A program made the position numbers and the translations under genes. The notes beneath the pieces are model-generated. The model saw only the letters and a list, made by a program, of their open reading frames with translations, made no database searches and was not told the origin of the DNA. From NCBI GenBank assembly GCA_947581835.1, contig CANPVV010000007.1:1-44642 (forward strand): a DNA stretch of 44,642 nt. Direction: 5' to 3'. Origin of the DNA: an uncultured Bacilli bacterium (lineage in GTDB: Bacteria; Bacillota_I; Bacilli_A; RF39; UBA660). Below, piece by piece: positions 33,134-39,460 of this stretch (the stretch's first letter is position 1; each line of letters opens with the position of its first letter).

Positions 33134-33247
33134 TTATTTTTTTAAAAATAGAAGAGTTATTTTAGTTTCTCCTTTTAAACTAGTATTTAGTTTATTTTCT
33201 TTCTTGTTTACTAATTTTTCTTTTAAATCGGTATTTTGTTTAAAAAT
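33134..33247 (-). other. Possible C-terminal gene remnant
   Basis: A 37-codon open stretch without a start codon ends in a protein-like KGETKITLLFLKK just before the kinase promoter. It may be a decayed gene end or an A+T-rich accident. Confidence 0.15.
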
Positions 33248-33255
33248 TTATATTT

Positions 33256-33280
33256 TAAAAAAAGACTAATTAATAGCCTT
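33256..33280 (-). terminator. Intrinsic terminator of infC-rpmI-rplT
   Basis: A 7-bp stem (AAGGCTA/TAGTCTT, one G-U pair) and T-run, overlapping the rplT stop. Confidence 0.7.
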
Positions 33281-33821
33281 ATTTTAAATTTGCAAGTAAT
33301 TCATCTTTTTTCATAGTAGAATAACCTTTGATGCCTTGTTCTTTAGCAATATTTTTTAATTCACTCAAAGTCATTGTACTATAATCTGGTTTAGAAGTTG
33401 GGGTTGTCTTTTTGGCTGGTTTAGCATCTTTAACTTCTTCTTTTACTTCTTTTTTAGAAATTTTGCCTTCTAGGGCTTCTTTACTAGTTTTAACTAAGTT
33501 TTTAAACATTTCAGGATCATTTATAGCCATTTCACTTAACATTTTACGATTAATTTCAATTCCAGCTTTTGATAAACCGTTCATAAATTTAGAATAACTT
33601 ATGTCATTTTCACGGCAAGCGGCATTAATTCTAGTAATCCATAATTTTCTAAAGTTTCTTTTATTGGCTTTACGGTCACGGTAAGCATAAGCACCACTAT
33701 GGAATACTTGCTCTTGAGCTGTTTTATATAATCTATGTTTAGAACCAAAATAACCTTTGGCTTCTTTTAAAACTTTTCTTCTTCTAGTTTTAGAAACTGT
33801 TCCACCTTTAACTCTTGTCAT
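33279..33821 (-). CDS. rplT: 50S ribosomal protein L20 with SAP/Rho-N-like tail
   Basis: A 23S rRNA-binding assembly protein and, in Firmicutes, the repressor of its own infC-rpmI-rplT operon. Residues ~1-118 are ordinary L20 ([37 protein letters not shown]). The 180-residue product then adds a Lys/Glu/Pro linker and a ~32-residue tail with [20 protein letters not shown], a SAP or Rho-N type helix-extended-loop-helix. L20 normally ends near residue 118. The same tail closes S2 in this window. AGGAGG precedes the ATG. Confidence 0.96.
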   Translation of the reverse strand: MTRVKGGTVSKTRRRKVLKEAKGYFGSKHRLYKTAQEQVFHSGAYAYRDRKANKRNFRKLWITRINAACRENDISYSKFMNGLSKAGIEINRKMLSEMAINDPEMFKNLVKTSKEALEGKISKKEVKEEVKDAKPAKKTTPTSKPDYSTMTLSELKNIAKEQGIKGYSTMKKDELLANLK

Positions 33822-33833
33822 AATAACCTCCTA

Positions 33834-34028
33834 CTAGATAACAGATTTTAATCTGTTTGCTTCTCCTTTAGCTAATACGCCTTTATTTCTTCTTTGACGT
33901 ATTTGTTTTGATGTGTCTTTATTAGTTTTGTGGTTACCATTACCCTTTTTGTAGGTTAAAGTACCATTTTTCTTTTTAGTTAAAACTTTACTACTTGCTT
34001 TATGAGTTTTTTGCTTACTCTTTGCCAT
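33834..34028 (-). CDS. rpmI: 50S ribosomal protein L35
   Basis: A small basic large-subunit protein. The 64 residues start with AKSKQKTHKASSKVL, the family signature, and continue with the Lys/Arg-rich body (NKDTSKQIRQRRNKG). Length is typical. AGGAGG precedes the ATG. It lies between infC and rplT, as in nearly all bacteria. Confidence 0.97.
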   Translation of the reverse strand: MAKSKQKTHKASSKVLTKKKNGTLTYKKGNGNHKTNKDTSKQIRQRRNKGVLAKGEANRLKSVI

Positions 34029-34039
34029 TTTAATTCCTC

Positions 34040-34567
34040 CTACTTACTTTTGGGTGCTAATAGCATATACATTTGACGTCCGTCCATTTTAGGTTCAGTC
34101 TCAACTGTTGATACTTCTTCTAAGGCTTCTTTAAATCTTATTAAAACTTCTTTACCTAATTCAGGTCTTGCCATTTGACGACCTTTAAAACGGATAAAAG
34201 CTTTAATTTTATGGCCTTTGATTAAATATTCTTTAGCATTTCGAACACGGGTTTCAAAGTCATGAATATCTATAGTTACAGATAAGCGATATTCTTTTAA
34301 TTCTTTGTTTGTTTCCCTTTGCTTTTTTTGGGCTTCTTTTAATTTTTTTTGACGTTCATAACGATATTTGTTGTAATCCATAATTTTAGCAACAGCCATC
34401 TTACCATTGTCGTTCATTAAAACTAAATCAAGGCCAGCATATCTAGCTAAAGTTAAGGCATCTTCTAAGCCTTTTTGACCCATTTGTTCTCCATTGGGAC
34501 CAATTACCATCATGGTATTTACTTTAATTTGTTCATTAATTAGTAACTCTTTACTCGCACTTGCTAT
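34040..34567 (-). CDS. infC: Translation initiation factor IF-3 (probable AUA start)
   Basis: Binds the 30S subunit and checks the initiator codon. From the first ATG (34513) the protein would lack the conserved IF-3 beginning. The frame stays open upstream and reads SKELLINEQIKVNTMMVIGP, exactly the family N terminus. The only plausible start there is ATA at 34565-34567, ten bases after GGAGG, giving 175 residues, the usual length. Non-AUG starts are known in infC (AUU in E. coli), where IF-3 discriminates against its own start. The rest is typical: NGEQMGQKGLEDALTLA, then SVTIDIHDFETRVRNAKEYL. Confidence 0.93.
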   Translation of the reverse strand: MASASKELLINEQIKVNTMMVIGPNGEQMGQKGLEDALTLARYAGLDLVLMNDNGKMAVAKIMDYNKYRYERQKKLKEAQKKQRETNKELKEYRLSVTIDIHDFETRVRNAKEYLIKGHKIKAFIRFKGRQMARPELGKEVLIRFKEALEEVSTVETEPKMDGRQMYMLLAPKSK

Positions 34568-34706
34568 AAGTCTCGCACCTCCATATAATTAAAAAGGTAG
34601 AATATATATTCCACCTAAAAAACCTTATTTAAATACTTGGCTTTTTACCTATGAATGCAATTATTCATCAGGTGGAAAATAGTTTTCGCTTTCCTTTTTA
34701 AATTTC
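34568..34706 (-). promoter_or_regulatory. infC leader with attenuator (L20-leader-like)
   Basis: The ~140-nt leader holds a terminator (34591-34616) whose 5' arm (AGGTGGAA, minus strand) can instead pair with an upstream TTCCACCT (34670-34677). This gives mutually exclusive terminator and antiterminator folds. A second hairpin with ATGAAT/ATTCAT arms (34650-34670) lies between them. In B. subtilis L20 represses this operon through such a leader; the same role here is an inference. Confidence 0.75.
34591..34616 (-). terminator. Attenuator terminator in the infC leader
   Basis: A 9-bp stem (AGGTGGAAT/ATTCTACCT, one G-U pair) with a 4-base loop and five T, about 25 bases before the infC start. 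Confidence 0.8.
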
Positions 34707-34712
34707 TTATAC

Positions 34713-34741
34713 ATTATAAGATATTATATGCCTTTTGTCAA
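34713..34741 (-). promoter_or_regulatory. infC-rpmI-rplT promoter
   Basis: A perfect TTGACA, a 17-base spacer and TATAAT, the strongest promoter in the window by consensus. Confidence 0.92.
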
Positions 34742-34778
34742 GTAAAAATGTTGAAATTAGGAGTAGTAATACTCTTAA

Positions 34779-34871
34779 GTTATTTATAATTTTATTTTGG
34801 GTGTTAATAAAAATAGTTTAGATATAAATAATGAGAATATAGAAAATATAGTAAAAGCAAGAATAAAATAA
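34779..34871 (+). other. Possible gene remnant in the yqeY-infC gap
   Basis: The gap from 34742 to 34903 holds no gene. A 30-codon plus-strand stretch without a start (ILGVNKNSLDINNENIENIV) could be a decayed gene end; no other feature is seen. Confidence 0.15.
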
Positions 34872-34903
34872 TAATAGAAATAAAATATAATTAAAAGATA
34901 AAT

Positions 34904-34936
34904 AAAAAAATTGAAGTGCTTAAGTTAACATTTCAA
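34904..34936 (-). terminator. Intrinsic terminator of rpsU-yqeY
   Basis: An 8-bp stem with one mismatch (TTGAAATG/CACTTCAA) and seven T. Confidence 0.7.
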
Positions 34937-34958
34937 TTTTTATTTGGTTTAATATTTA

Positions 34959-35393
34959 CTAGCTTAATTTATCTTTTACTATTTTACTTACTAAAGACAT
35001 ATCAGCATTGGTTATTTTGGTATTCAAGACTTTCATGATATTACCCATGTCTTTCATACTAGTTGGTTTAAGTTCTTCAAATACTTCATCAATTATTTTT
35101 ATTACTTCTGCTTCACTCATTTCAGCAGGAAGATATTCATTTAAAATTGCAATTTCTTTTTTTAGATTATTTATTTCTTCTTCTTTGTTATATTTTTCAA
35201 ATTCTGTAATGCTGTCTTTTCGTAATTTAACTTGTTTTTTAATGACAGCTAGAACTTCAGCATCTTCTAAATCATGCATTTTATTTATTTTTTCTAATTG
35301 TAAAGCACTTTTTAGCATTCTTAATACAGATAATTTAAATTTATCGCCACTTTTCATGGCATCTTTTAAGTTTTGGGCAATTCTTTCGTTCAT
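34959..35393 (-). CDS. yqeY: GatB/YqeY domain-containing protein
   Basis: A 144-residue YqeY-family protein, related to the tRNA-binding tail of GatB; its true role is not settled. It has an N-terminal LKDAMKSGDKFKLSVLRMLK, then an acidic helix region, a hinge (YLPAEMSEAEV) and the C-terminal domain with PTSMKDMGNIMKVLNTK. GGAAAGAG precedes the ATG. It follows rpsU by 15 bases, a widespread pairing in Firmicutes. Confidence 0.94.
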   Translation of the reverse strand: MNERIAQNLKDAMKSGDKFKLSVLRMLKSALQLEKINKMHDLEDAEVLAVIKKQVKLRKDSITEFEKYNKEEEINNLKKEIAILNEYLPAEMSEAEVIKIIDEVFEELKPTSMKDMGNIMKVLNTKITNADMSLVSKIVKDKLS

Positions 35394-35408
35394 AAGCTCT
35401 TTCCTATT

Positions 35409-35597
35409 CTAATAATTATTGCGATGCTTTTTCGCATTTCTCATTTGTTCTTTCTTTTCATTTCTACGACGAACGCCTGGTTTTTCGTAATGTTTTCGTT
35501 TTTTTAACTCAGAAGGGACACCGCTACGGGCTACTTTAGCTTTAAATTTCTTTAAAGCGCCATCGACGTTTCCATTTTGAACAACTACTTTTGTCAT
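35409..35597 (-). CDS. rpsU: 30S ribosomal protein S21
   Basis: A small basic 30S protein needed for normal initiation. The 62 residues match the family: VVVQNGNVDGALKKFKAKVA, then ELKKRKHYEKPGVRRRNEKK and a basic tail. GGGAGGG precedes the ATG. It is the first gene of the rpsU-yqeY operon. Confidence 0.97.
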   Translation of the reverse strand: MTKVVVQNGNVDGALKKFKAKVARSGVPSELKKRKHYEKPGVRRRNEKKEQMRNAKKHRNNY

Positions 35598-35630
35598 TTA
35601 TAAAATCCCTCCCTTCATTTACTAATTTAT

Positions 35631-35659
35631 AGTATAACACCTATTAACCCTTTATTCAA
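35631..35659 (-). promoter_or_regulatory. rpsU-yqeY promoter
   Basis: TTGAAT, a 17-base spacer and TATACT. Confidence 0.75.
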
Positions 35660-35669
35660 GGATAATTAT

Positions 35670-35855
35670 TTAATTTTCAGTGGTTTTTGCCTCTGGTTTT
35701 AAATGATATGTACTTAATTCTTCTTTGATATCATTTTTAAGAGTATTTAAAAAATTTTTTTTATAATTATTTACCATAAGGACTGATAGCATCATAACTG
35801 TAAAGATTAGAAAAAAAGAATAAATTAAATACATTGAGGCAAAACCTTTTTTCAC
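35670..35855 (-). CDS. Small pilin-like membrane protein
   Basis: A 61-residue protein. A basic KKGF at residues 2-5 is followed by a long hydrophobic helix (~5-29: FASMYLIYSFFLIFTVMMLS), then a charged helical tail. This resembles class III leader peptides of minor (pseudo)pilins, with cleavage expected between Gly and Phe, although the usual Glu at +5 is absent. The start is the GTG at 35855, four bases after AGGTGAT; the longer reading starts inside that site. An extended -10 lies upstream. A plain single-TM protein is equally possible. Confidence 0.55.
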   Translation of the reverse strand: MKKGFASMYLIYSFFLIFTVMMLSVLMVNNYKKNFLNTLKNDIKEELSTYHLKPEAKTTEN

Positions 35856-35872
35856 AATTATCACCTAATTAA

Positions 35873-35881
35873 ATTATAACA
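35873..35881 (-). promoter_or_regulatory. Extended -10 promoter of the pilin-like gene
   Basis: TGTTATAAT directly after the bacteriocin terminator, with a weak -35 (TTTTAT). Confidence 0.5.
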
Positions 35882-35907
35882 AAAAAGGGTTTAAAATAAA
35901 ACCCTTT
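35881..35907 (-). terminator. Intrinsic terminator of the bacteriocin operon
   Basis: A perfect 9-bp stem (AAAGGGTTT/AAACCCTTT) with a 6-base loop, then T-run, 10 bases past the last peptide gene. Confidence 0.85.
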
Positions 35908-35916
35908 AGATAAAAA

Positions 35917-36075
35917 TTAGCAATAATTTTTTGTAGAACCACGACGGATTGATGATCCAACCATTTTTCCAAATTCAATAATGGTAGTAAATGCTTTAAT
36001 TACTGAGGTAATGAAGGCTGCACTAAGGCCCGCACCACCAGTAGTTGCTAGTAATTGTTCTTTAGTAAGTTGCAT
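35917..36075 (-). CDS. Bacteriocin-like prepeptide C (double-glycine leader)
   Basis: A 52-residue precursor. The 14-residue leader MQLTKEQLLATTGG fits the C39 pattern: Leu at -12, Gln at -8, Leu at -7, Gly-Gly at -2/-1. The 38-residue core starts AGLSAAFITSVIKAF, has a GxxxG motif (GKMVG), is cationic, and ends in KNYC with a single Cys. The start is ATG 36075, one base after the stop of peptide B. A longer in-frame reading extends into peptide B and is rejected. It is last in the exporter operon. Probably a class II (possibly IIb) bacteriocin; a signalling peptide is the alternative. Confidence 0.85.
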   Translation of the reverse strand: MQLTKEQLLATTGGAGLSAAFITSVIKAFTTIIEFGKMVGSSIRRGSTKNYC

Positions 36076-36076
36076 A

Positions 36077-36226
36077 TTAGTTACACTTATTAGGATGAAT
36101 GTAGCCATAGATAACTGAGGCAACAAAGGTACCTAAAGCCGCTAATCCTGCTCCTACTACTTTAATAACACTCATTGAAATACCACCATTTATTTGATTA
36201 AGTTCAAGATTATCTAAATATGTCAT
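36077..36226 (-). CDS. Bacteriocin-like prepeptide B (double-glycine leader)
   Basis: A 49-residue precursor, found by translating the gap. The leader MTYLDNLELNQINGG is an almost ideal C39 substrate: Leu -12, Glu -8, Leu -7, Ile -4, Gly-Gly. The 34-residue core is very hydrophobic (VIKVVGAGLAALGTFVASVI) with small-xxx-small spacing, and ends IHPNKCN with one Cys. Single bases separate it from its neighbours (stop, one base, ATG on both sides). Its own ribosome-binding site is poor, so translational coupling is likely. Confidence 0.85.
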   Translation of the reverse strand: MTYLDNLELNQINGGISMSVIKVVGAGLAALGTFVASVIYGYIHPNKCN

Positions 36227-36227
36227 G

Positions 36228-36362
36228 TTAACTTAAGCGTCCTTTCACTACATAAATTATATTTGCTAATTTTTTTAAAGATGTAGCTAAAATAGTTAGT
36301 AAGGTATTTATAACTGCCCCACCCTCACAACTAAGTAGCTCATAATTGTTTAATTTTTCCAT
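36228..36362 (-). CDS. Bacteriocin-like prepeptide A (double-glycine leader)
   Basis: A 44-residue precursor, also too short for a routine ORF screen. The leader MEKLNNYELLSCEGG has Leu -12, Glu -8, Leu -7 and Gly-Gly. The 29-residue core starts AVINTLLTILATSLKKLANI and ends in a basic VVKGRLS. It has no acidic residue and reads as an amphipathic helix. It is the first of the three peptides and the only one with a good ribosome-binding site (AAGGAAG). It lies 17 bases after the accessory gene. Confidence 0.85.
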   Translation of the reverse strand: MEKLNNYELLSCEGGAVINTLLTILATSLKKLANIIYVVKGRLS

Positions 36363-36379
36363 TTTATACTTCCTTTCTT

Positions 36380-36790
36380 TTAAAATGCTTTATTTAGCAT
36401 TTTGGTTATAATTCTTTGTTTATTATAATAAAAATTTAAGTTTAAAATTTCATTGGCCTCATAATTATTATTAGTAGTTATTGAGAGTTTTTTTAGACTT
36501 TCGAAGGAATCCTCGGGGATAATAATTTGAGAGTCAATTATTTGATAACTTGTTTTTTTATTATTAATGGTTAGATAGTCAAAAGTAATGGTACTAGGAA
36601 TATAGGTAGTAATATAACAGGTATCATTACAAGTAACTATTCCTTGGGTAGAATAATTGTCATAAATTTTAGTTTGGGTTAGATAGATGATTAAAATACT
36701 AAAACTAATGAAGATTAATATTAGAATAAGAGTTAAGTTTTTGGGTTTTGTTGCTTGGAAAGCTGTTTTGTTGTTAAATATTTCAATCAT
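36380..36790 (-). CDS. Small one-TM protein of the bacteriocin operon (accessory or immunity)
   Basis: A 136-residue protein. A short cytosolic N terminus (MIEIFNNKTAFQATKPKNL) is followed by one TM (~20-42) and an outside strand-rich domain (~50-136) with a Cys pair in VTCNDTCYI. The N terminus, TM and following Gly-Ile-Val strand resemble the start of HlyD/LcnD-type accessory proteins, but these are ~400 residues with a coiled coil, which is missing. ATG 36790 follows GGAGG, one base after the exporter stop. An immunity protein is the main alternative; no other immunity candidate is seen. Confidence 0.65.
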   Translation of the reverse strand: MIEIFNNKTAFQATKPKNLTLILILIFISFSILIIYLTQTKIYDNYSTQGIVTCNDTCYITTYIPSTITFDYLTINNKKTSYQIIDSQIIIPEDSFESLKKLSITTNNNYEANEILNLNFYYNKQRIITKMLNKAF

Positions 36791-36791
36791 T

Positions 36792-38828
36792 TTAACCTCC
36801 AACATTAATAATGTTGGTAAATAAATCATCTACGTTTTTGTGTGAGACATAAATTAGAATATTATTGGGGAAATATGTTTTGATATTAGTAATTATTTCT
36901 TTTTCTAATTTAAGATTTACTTCACTTAAGGCTTCATCTAAAATAATAATGGTAGATGGTTTTAATAAAGCTCTAGCAAGAATAATTCTTTGCCTTTCAC
37001 CACCACTTAGATTATTTTCAGAAGCATTGATTATTGAATCTAACCGATTTGGTCTTTTAGAAATTATTTCATCAACTTTGCAAATTTTAATAATATCAAG
37101 TAATAAATTATCATCAATATTGCGAAAACATTTAATATTGTCTTTAATAGAACCAGTAAATAGAGTTTCTTCTTGATTAACATACAAAATATCAGATCTA
37201 ATGGTTTTTAAACTAAGATCTTTTTCACTCAAATTACCTAGTTTAATGTCACCTTGATAATCAGATAAGGTTTTATATAATAATTTACAGATAGTACTTT
37301 TACCACAGCCAGATGGGCCTTTAAGTAAGACTTTAGCTTTGGGTTTAATTTCAAAGTTCTGGTTAGATAAAATATTGGTGTAATTATTATATGAATAACT
37401 TAAATTAGTAACTTTAATTTTATCAATAGGAAGATTTAAACCTTCATACACCTCCTCATCTAAACTTAAAAACTCACTTAATTTAGTAAATGAAGCTTTT
37501 ATATAGTAATATTTTGGGAGTAAATCAAGCATTTCTTTTACGGGATCAAATAGATAGAGAATAAGACTGTTAAATGTTACTAAGCTTAATAATTCTAATT
37601 TATTTTGAGATATTAAATAGATGCCATAAGTTGTAAGAAAAAATAAGCCAAATTCATAAATACTGTTTTTAATAAGATTTAAATTGTTTAGAATAGTGTT
37701 TAACTTAAAATTGTTTTTAAGCATTATTACAAGTTTGTTTTCTAAACGGTAATAAAACTCATTTATTAAATTTAAGTTTTTCATACTATTAATTAAATTG
37801 ATATTCTCGACTAAAGTAGTATTGAAATTAGTTGATGATTCAATATTTTTAATGATAGATTGATAAATTACTTTACTAAATATTAAACCAATTATAATAT
37901 AAATACTAATAATTAAACAAAGAAGAAAAAATAGTTTAGTACTTATAAAATATAAAGCAATTATGGTACCCAATACCAAAACCGAATTAAGTAAAATACT
38001 TGCGAATATTTCCGATAGTAATGACTTGATTTCATTTAATTCCTCAACGCGAGAGATTATTTCACCAGTAGTTCGGTTTTGAGTAAATTTTAAAGGAAGA
38101 TTAAAGATATGGTGAAGGAAGCTAGTAAAAATTTCAAGATCAAGATTTTTATGAAAATAGTTTAAATAGTAATTTTTAAGATAGCTAAAAATAACTTTAA
38201 AAACAGTGAGAAAACTAAAGAGAATAATAATGAATTTTAAGAATTTTAGATCAGAATTTAAACTAGAAACTGTTATTTGAAAGTAAAAACTACTTATTAT
38301 ATACAAAAACATTAAGATTACATTTACTAGACAAATAAAAGTAAATATGGTTTTATTGTGAATGAGAAGTGAACCAAATAATTTAAATATAGTTATTTCT
38401 TTATTCATTTTAATAATACTAGATATAGGATTTAGTAGAATTAAAATGTTATCCCAAATTTCATTAAATTCTTCAAGATTTAGTTTAACTATACCTTTAG
38501 CAGGATCCATGATATAAACATGGTTTTTAGTTATTTTAGATACAACAACAAAATGGTTTAAGCCATTTTTTAAGATAACATGAGCAATAGCAGGAAAATA
38601 AAGATTTTCGTTAGTTAAATGATCTACTTTCACTCCATTAGTTTCAAATCCATATTTTTTCGCGGCCTCAATTAAATGATAGGCTGTTGTGCCATCTTTG
38701 TTAGTGTATGTATCTTCTCGGATTTTTTCTATAGGAACATAGCCTTTATAGTATTTGATAATACAGGATAGACAGCAAGCTCCACAATCTTTTAAATCTT
38801 GTTGTTTTACAACTTCAACTTTAGCCAT
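36792..38828 (-). CDS. Peptidase-containing ABC transporter (C39), bacteriocin exporter
   Basis: Cleaves double-glycine leaders and exports the mature peptides. The 678 residues have an N-terminal C39 peptidase (~1-130) with Gln9, Cys15 (DLKDCGACC), His92 (GLNHFVVV) and Asp108 (MDPAKG). A membrane domain (~155-430) follows, then the ATPase with Walker A GPSGCGKST, signature LSGGERQRI, Walker B IIILDEALSE and the H-loop VSHKN. ATG 38828 is chosen because GGGAG lies eight bases upstream; a GTG six codons earlier would cover that site. All catalytic residues are intact. Confidence 0.96.
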   Translation of the reverse strand: MAKVEVVKQQDLKDCGACCLSCIIKYYKGYVPIEKIREDTYTNKDGTTAYHLIEAAKKYGFETNGVKVDHLTNENLYFPAIAHVILKNGLNHFVVVSKITKNHVYIMDPAKGIVKLNLEEFNEIWDNILILLNPISSIIKMNKEITIFKLFGSLLIHNKTIFTFICLVNVILMFLYIISSFYFQITVSSLNSDLKFLKFIIILFSFLTVFKVIFSYLKNYYLNYFHKNLDLEIFTSFLHHIFNLPLKFTQNRTTGEIISRVEELNEIKSLLSEIFASILLNSVLVLGTIIALYFISTKLFFLLCLIISIYIIIGLIFSKVIYQSIIKNIESSTNFNTTLVENINLINSMKNLNLINEFYYRLENKLVIMLKNNFKLNTILNNLNLIKNSIYEFGLFFLTTYGIYLISQNKLELLSLVTFNSLILYLFDPVKEMLDLLPKYYYIKASFTKLSEFLSLDEEVYEGLNLPIDKIKVTNLSYSYNNYTNILSNQNFEIKPKAKVLLKGPSGCGKSTICKLLYKTLSDYQGDIKLGNLSEKDLSLKTIRSDILYVNQEETLFTGSIKDNIKCFRNIDDNLLLDIIKICKVDEIISKRPNRLDSIINASENNLSGGERQRIILARALLKPSTIIILDEALSEVNLKLEKEIITNIKTYFPNNILIYVSHKNVDDLFTNIINVGG

Positions 38829-38898
38829 AAATTTATCTCCCTTCACTAATATTTATTACCCTCTACCCTTCTATTTCCTTCTTTTTTGGAGATTTTAC

Positions 38899-38926
38899 GA
38901 ACAAATTGAAGAATTAGGAACACAAT
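38899..38926. promoter_or_regulatory. Candidate operator repeats between the regulator and the exporter
   Basis: Two imperfect direct repeats, GAACAAATT and GAACACAATT, start 19 bases apart in the divergent promoter region. The exporter has only a weak -10 (TAAAAT) beside them, which would fit regulated transcription. A consensus TATAAT for the plus-strand regulator lies at 38954-38959. Confidence 0.4.
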
Positions 38927-38986
38927 TCGACAAATTTTTTAAATGTTATAGGTTATAATAGCAACTTTAAGAAAGGGGGAAAATTT

Positions 38987-39439
38987 ATGAATTGGAATAT
39001 TTTGTTGGGTTCTTTAAGAACTAAAAGAAATTTAACTCAGCAAGAAATGGCTAATATTTTGCATTGTACTCTTAGAAGTTATCAGTTGTATGAAAGTGGT
39101 TCAAGATTAATTTCGATAGAAAAAATTAATTTGTTAAGTAATTATTTTCATGTTTCGATAGATTATCTTTTAGGAATTACGAAAAAAAGTCAGTCTTTTA
39201 ATAAGATAGATAGTTTTAATTATCTAAGACTAACCTTCTATTTGAAATTTTTAAGAATTAAAGAGCATATTACTCAGAAAGATTTAGCAAGATTCTTAAA
39301 GGTTTCAGCGCATACAGTGTCAAGATATGAGATTAATGCCAAAAATATTAATATTTTGTATTTAGCAAAAGTAGCAAATTATTTTAATATTTCAGTTGAT
39401 TATATGGGTGGAAAGACCACAAAAAAAGAAGTACTTTAA
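38987..39439 (+). CDS. Double HTH (XRE-family) transcriptional regulator
   Basis: The only plus-strand gene here. Its 150 residues are two XRE helix-turn-helix domains in tandem: ~5-62 (LRTKRNLTQQEMANIL, then YQLYESGSR, VSIDYLLG) and ~79-142 (LRIKEHITQKDLARFLKVS, then TVSRYE, ISVDYMGG). There is no separate sensor domain. AAAGGGGG precedes the ATG. It diverges from the bacteriocin operon, so local control is likely. Its stop overlaps the stop of the convergent permease gene by 4 bases. Confidence 0.88.
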   Translation: MNWNILLGSLRTKRNLTQQEMANILHCTLRSYQLYESGSRLISIEKINLLSNYFHVSIDYLLGITKKSQSFNKIDSFNYLRLTFYLKFLRIKEHITQKDLARFLKVSAHTVSRYEINAKNINILYLAKVANYFNISVDYMGGKTTKKEVL

Positions 39440-39460
39440 TCATCTTTTAGTACTTCTTTT
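39424..39460. terminator. Bidirectional terminator between the regulator and the permease gene
   Basis: A perfect 12-bp inverted repeat (AAAAGAAGTACT/AGTACTTCTTTT) spans both overlapping stop codons, with T-runs on both strands (longer on the minus strand). Confidence 0.8.

Noticed and set aside
34560-34586. Six-codon leader frame ATGGAGGTGCGA... before infC
   Set aside because: It overlaps the infC ribosome-binding site and its ATG has no site of its own; more likely incidental.
36076-36126. Longer reading of bacteriocin peptide C
   Set aside because: The extra 17 residues overlap peptide B out of frame, and the double-glycine leader starts at 36075.
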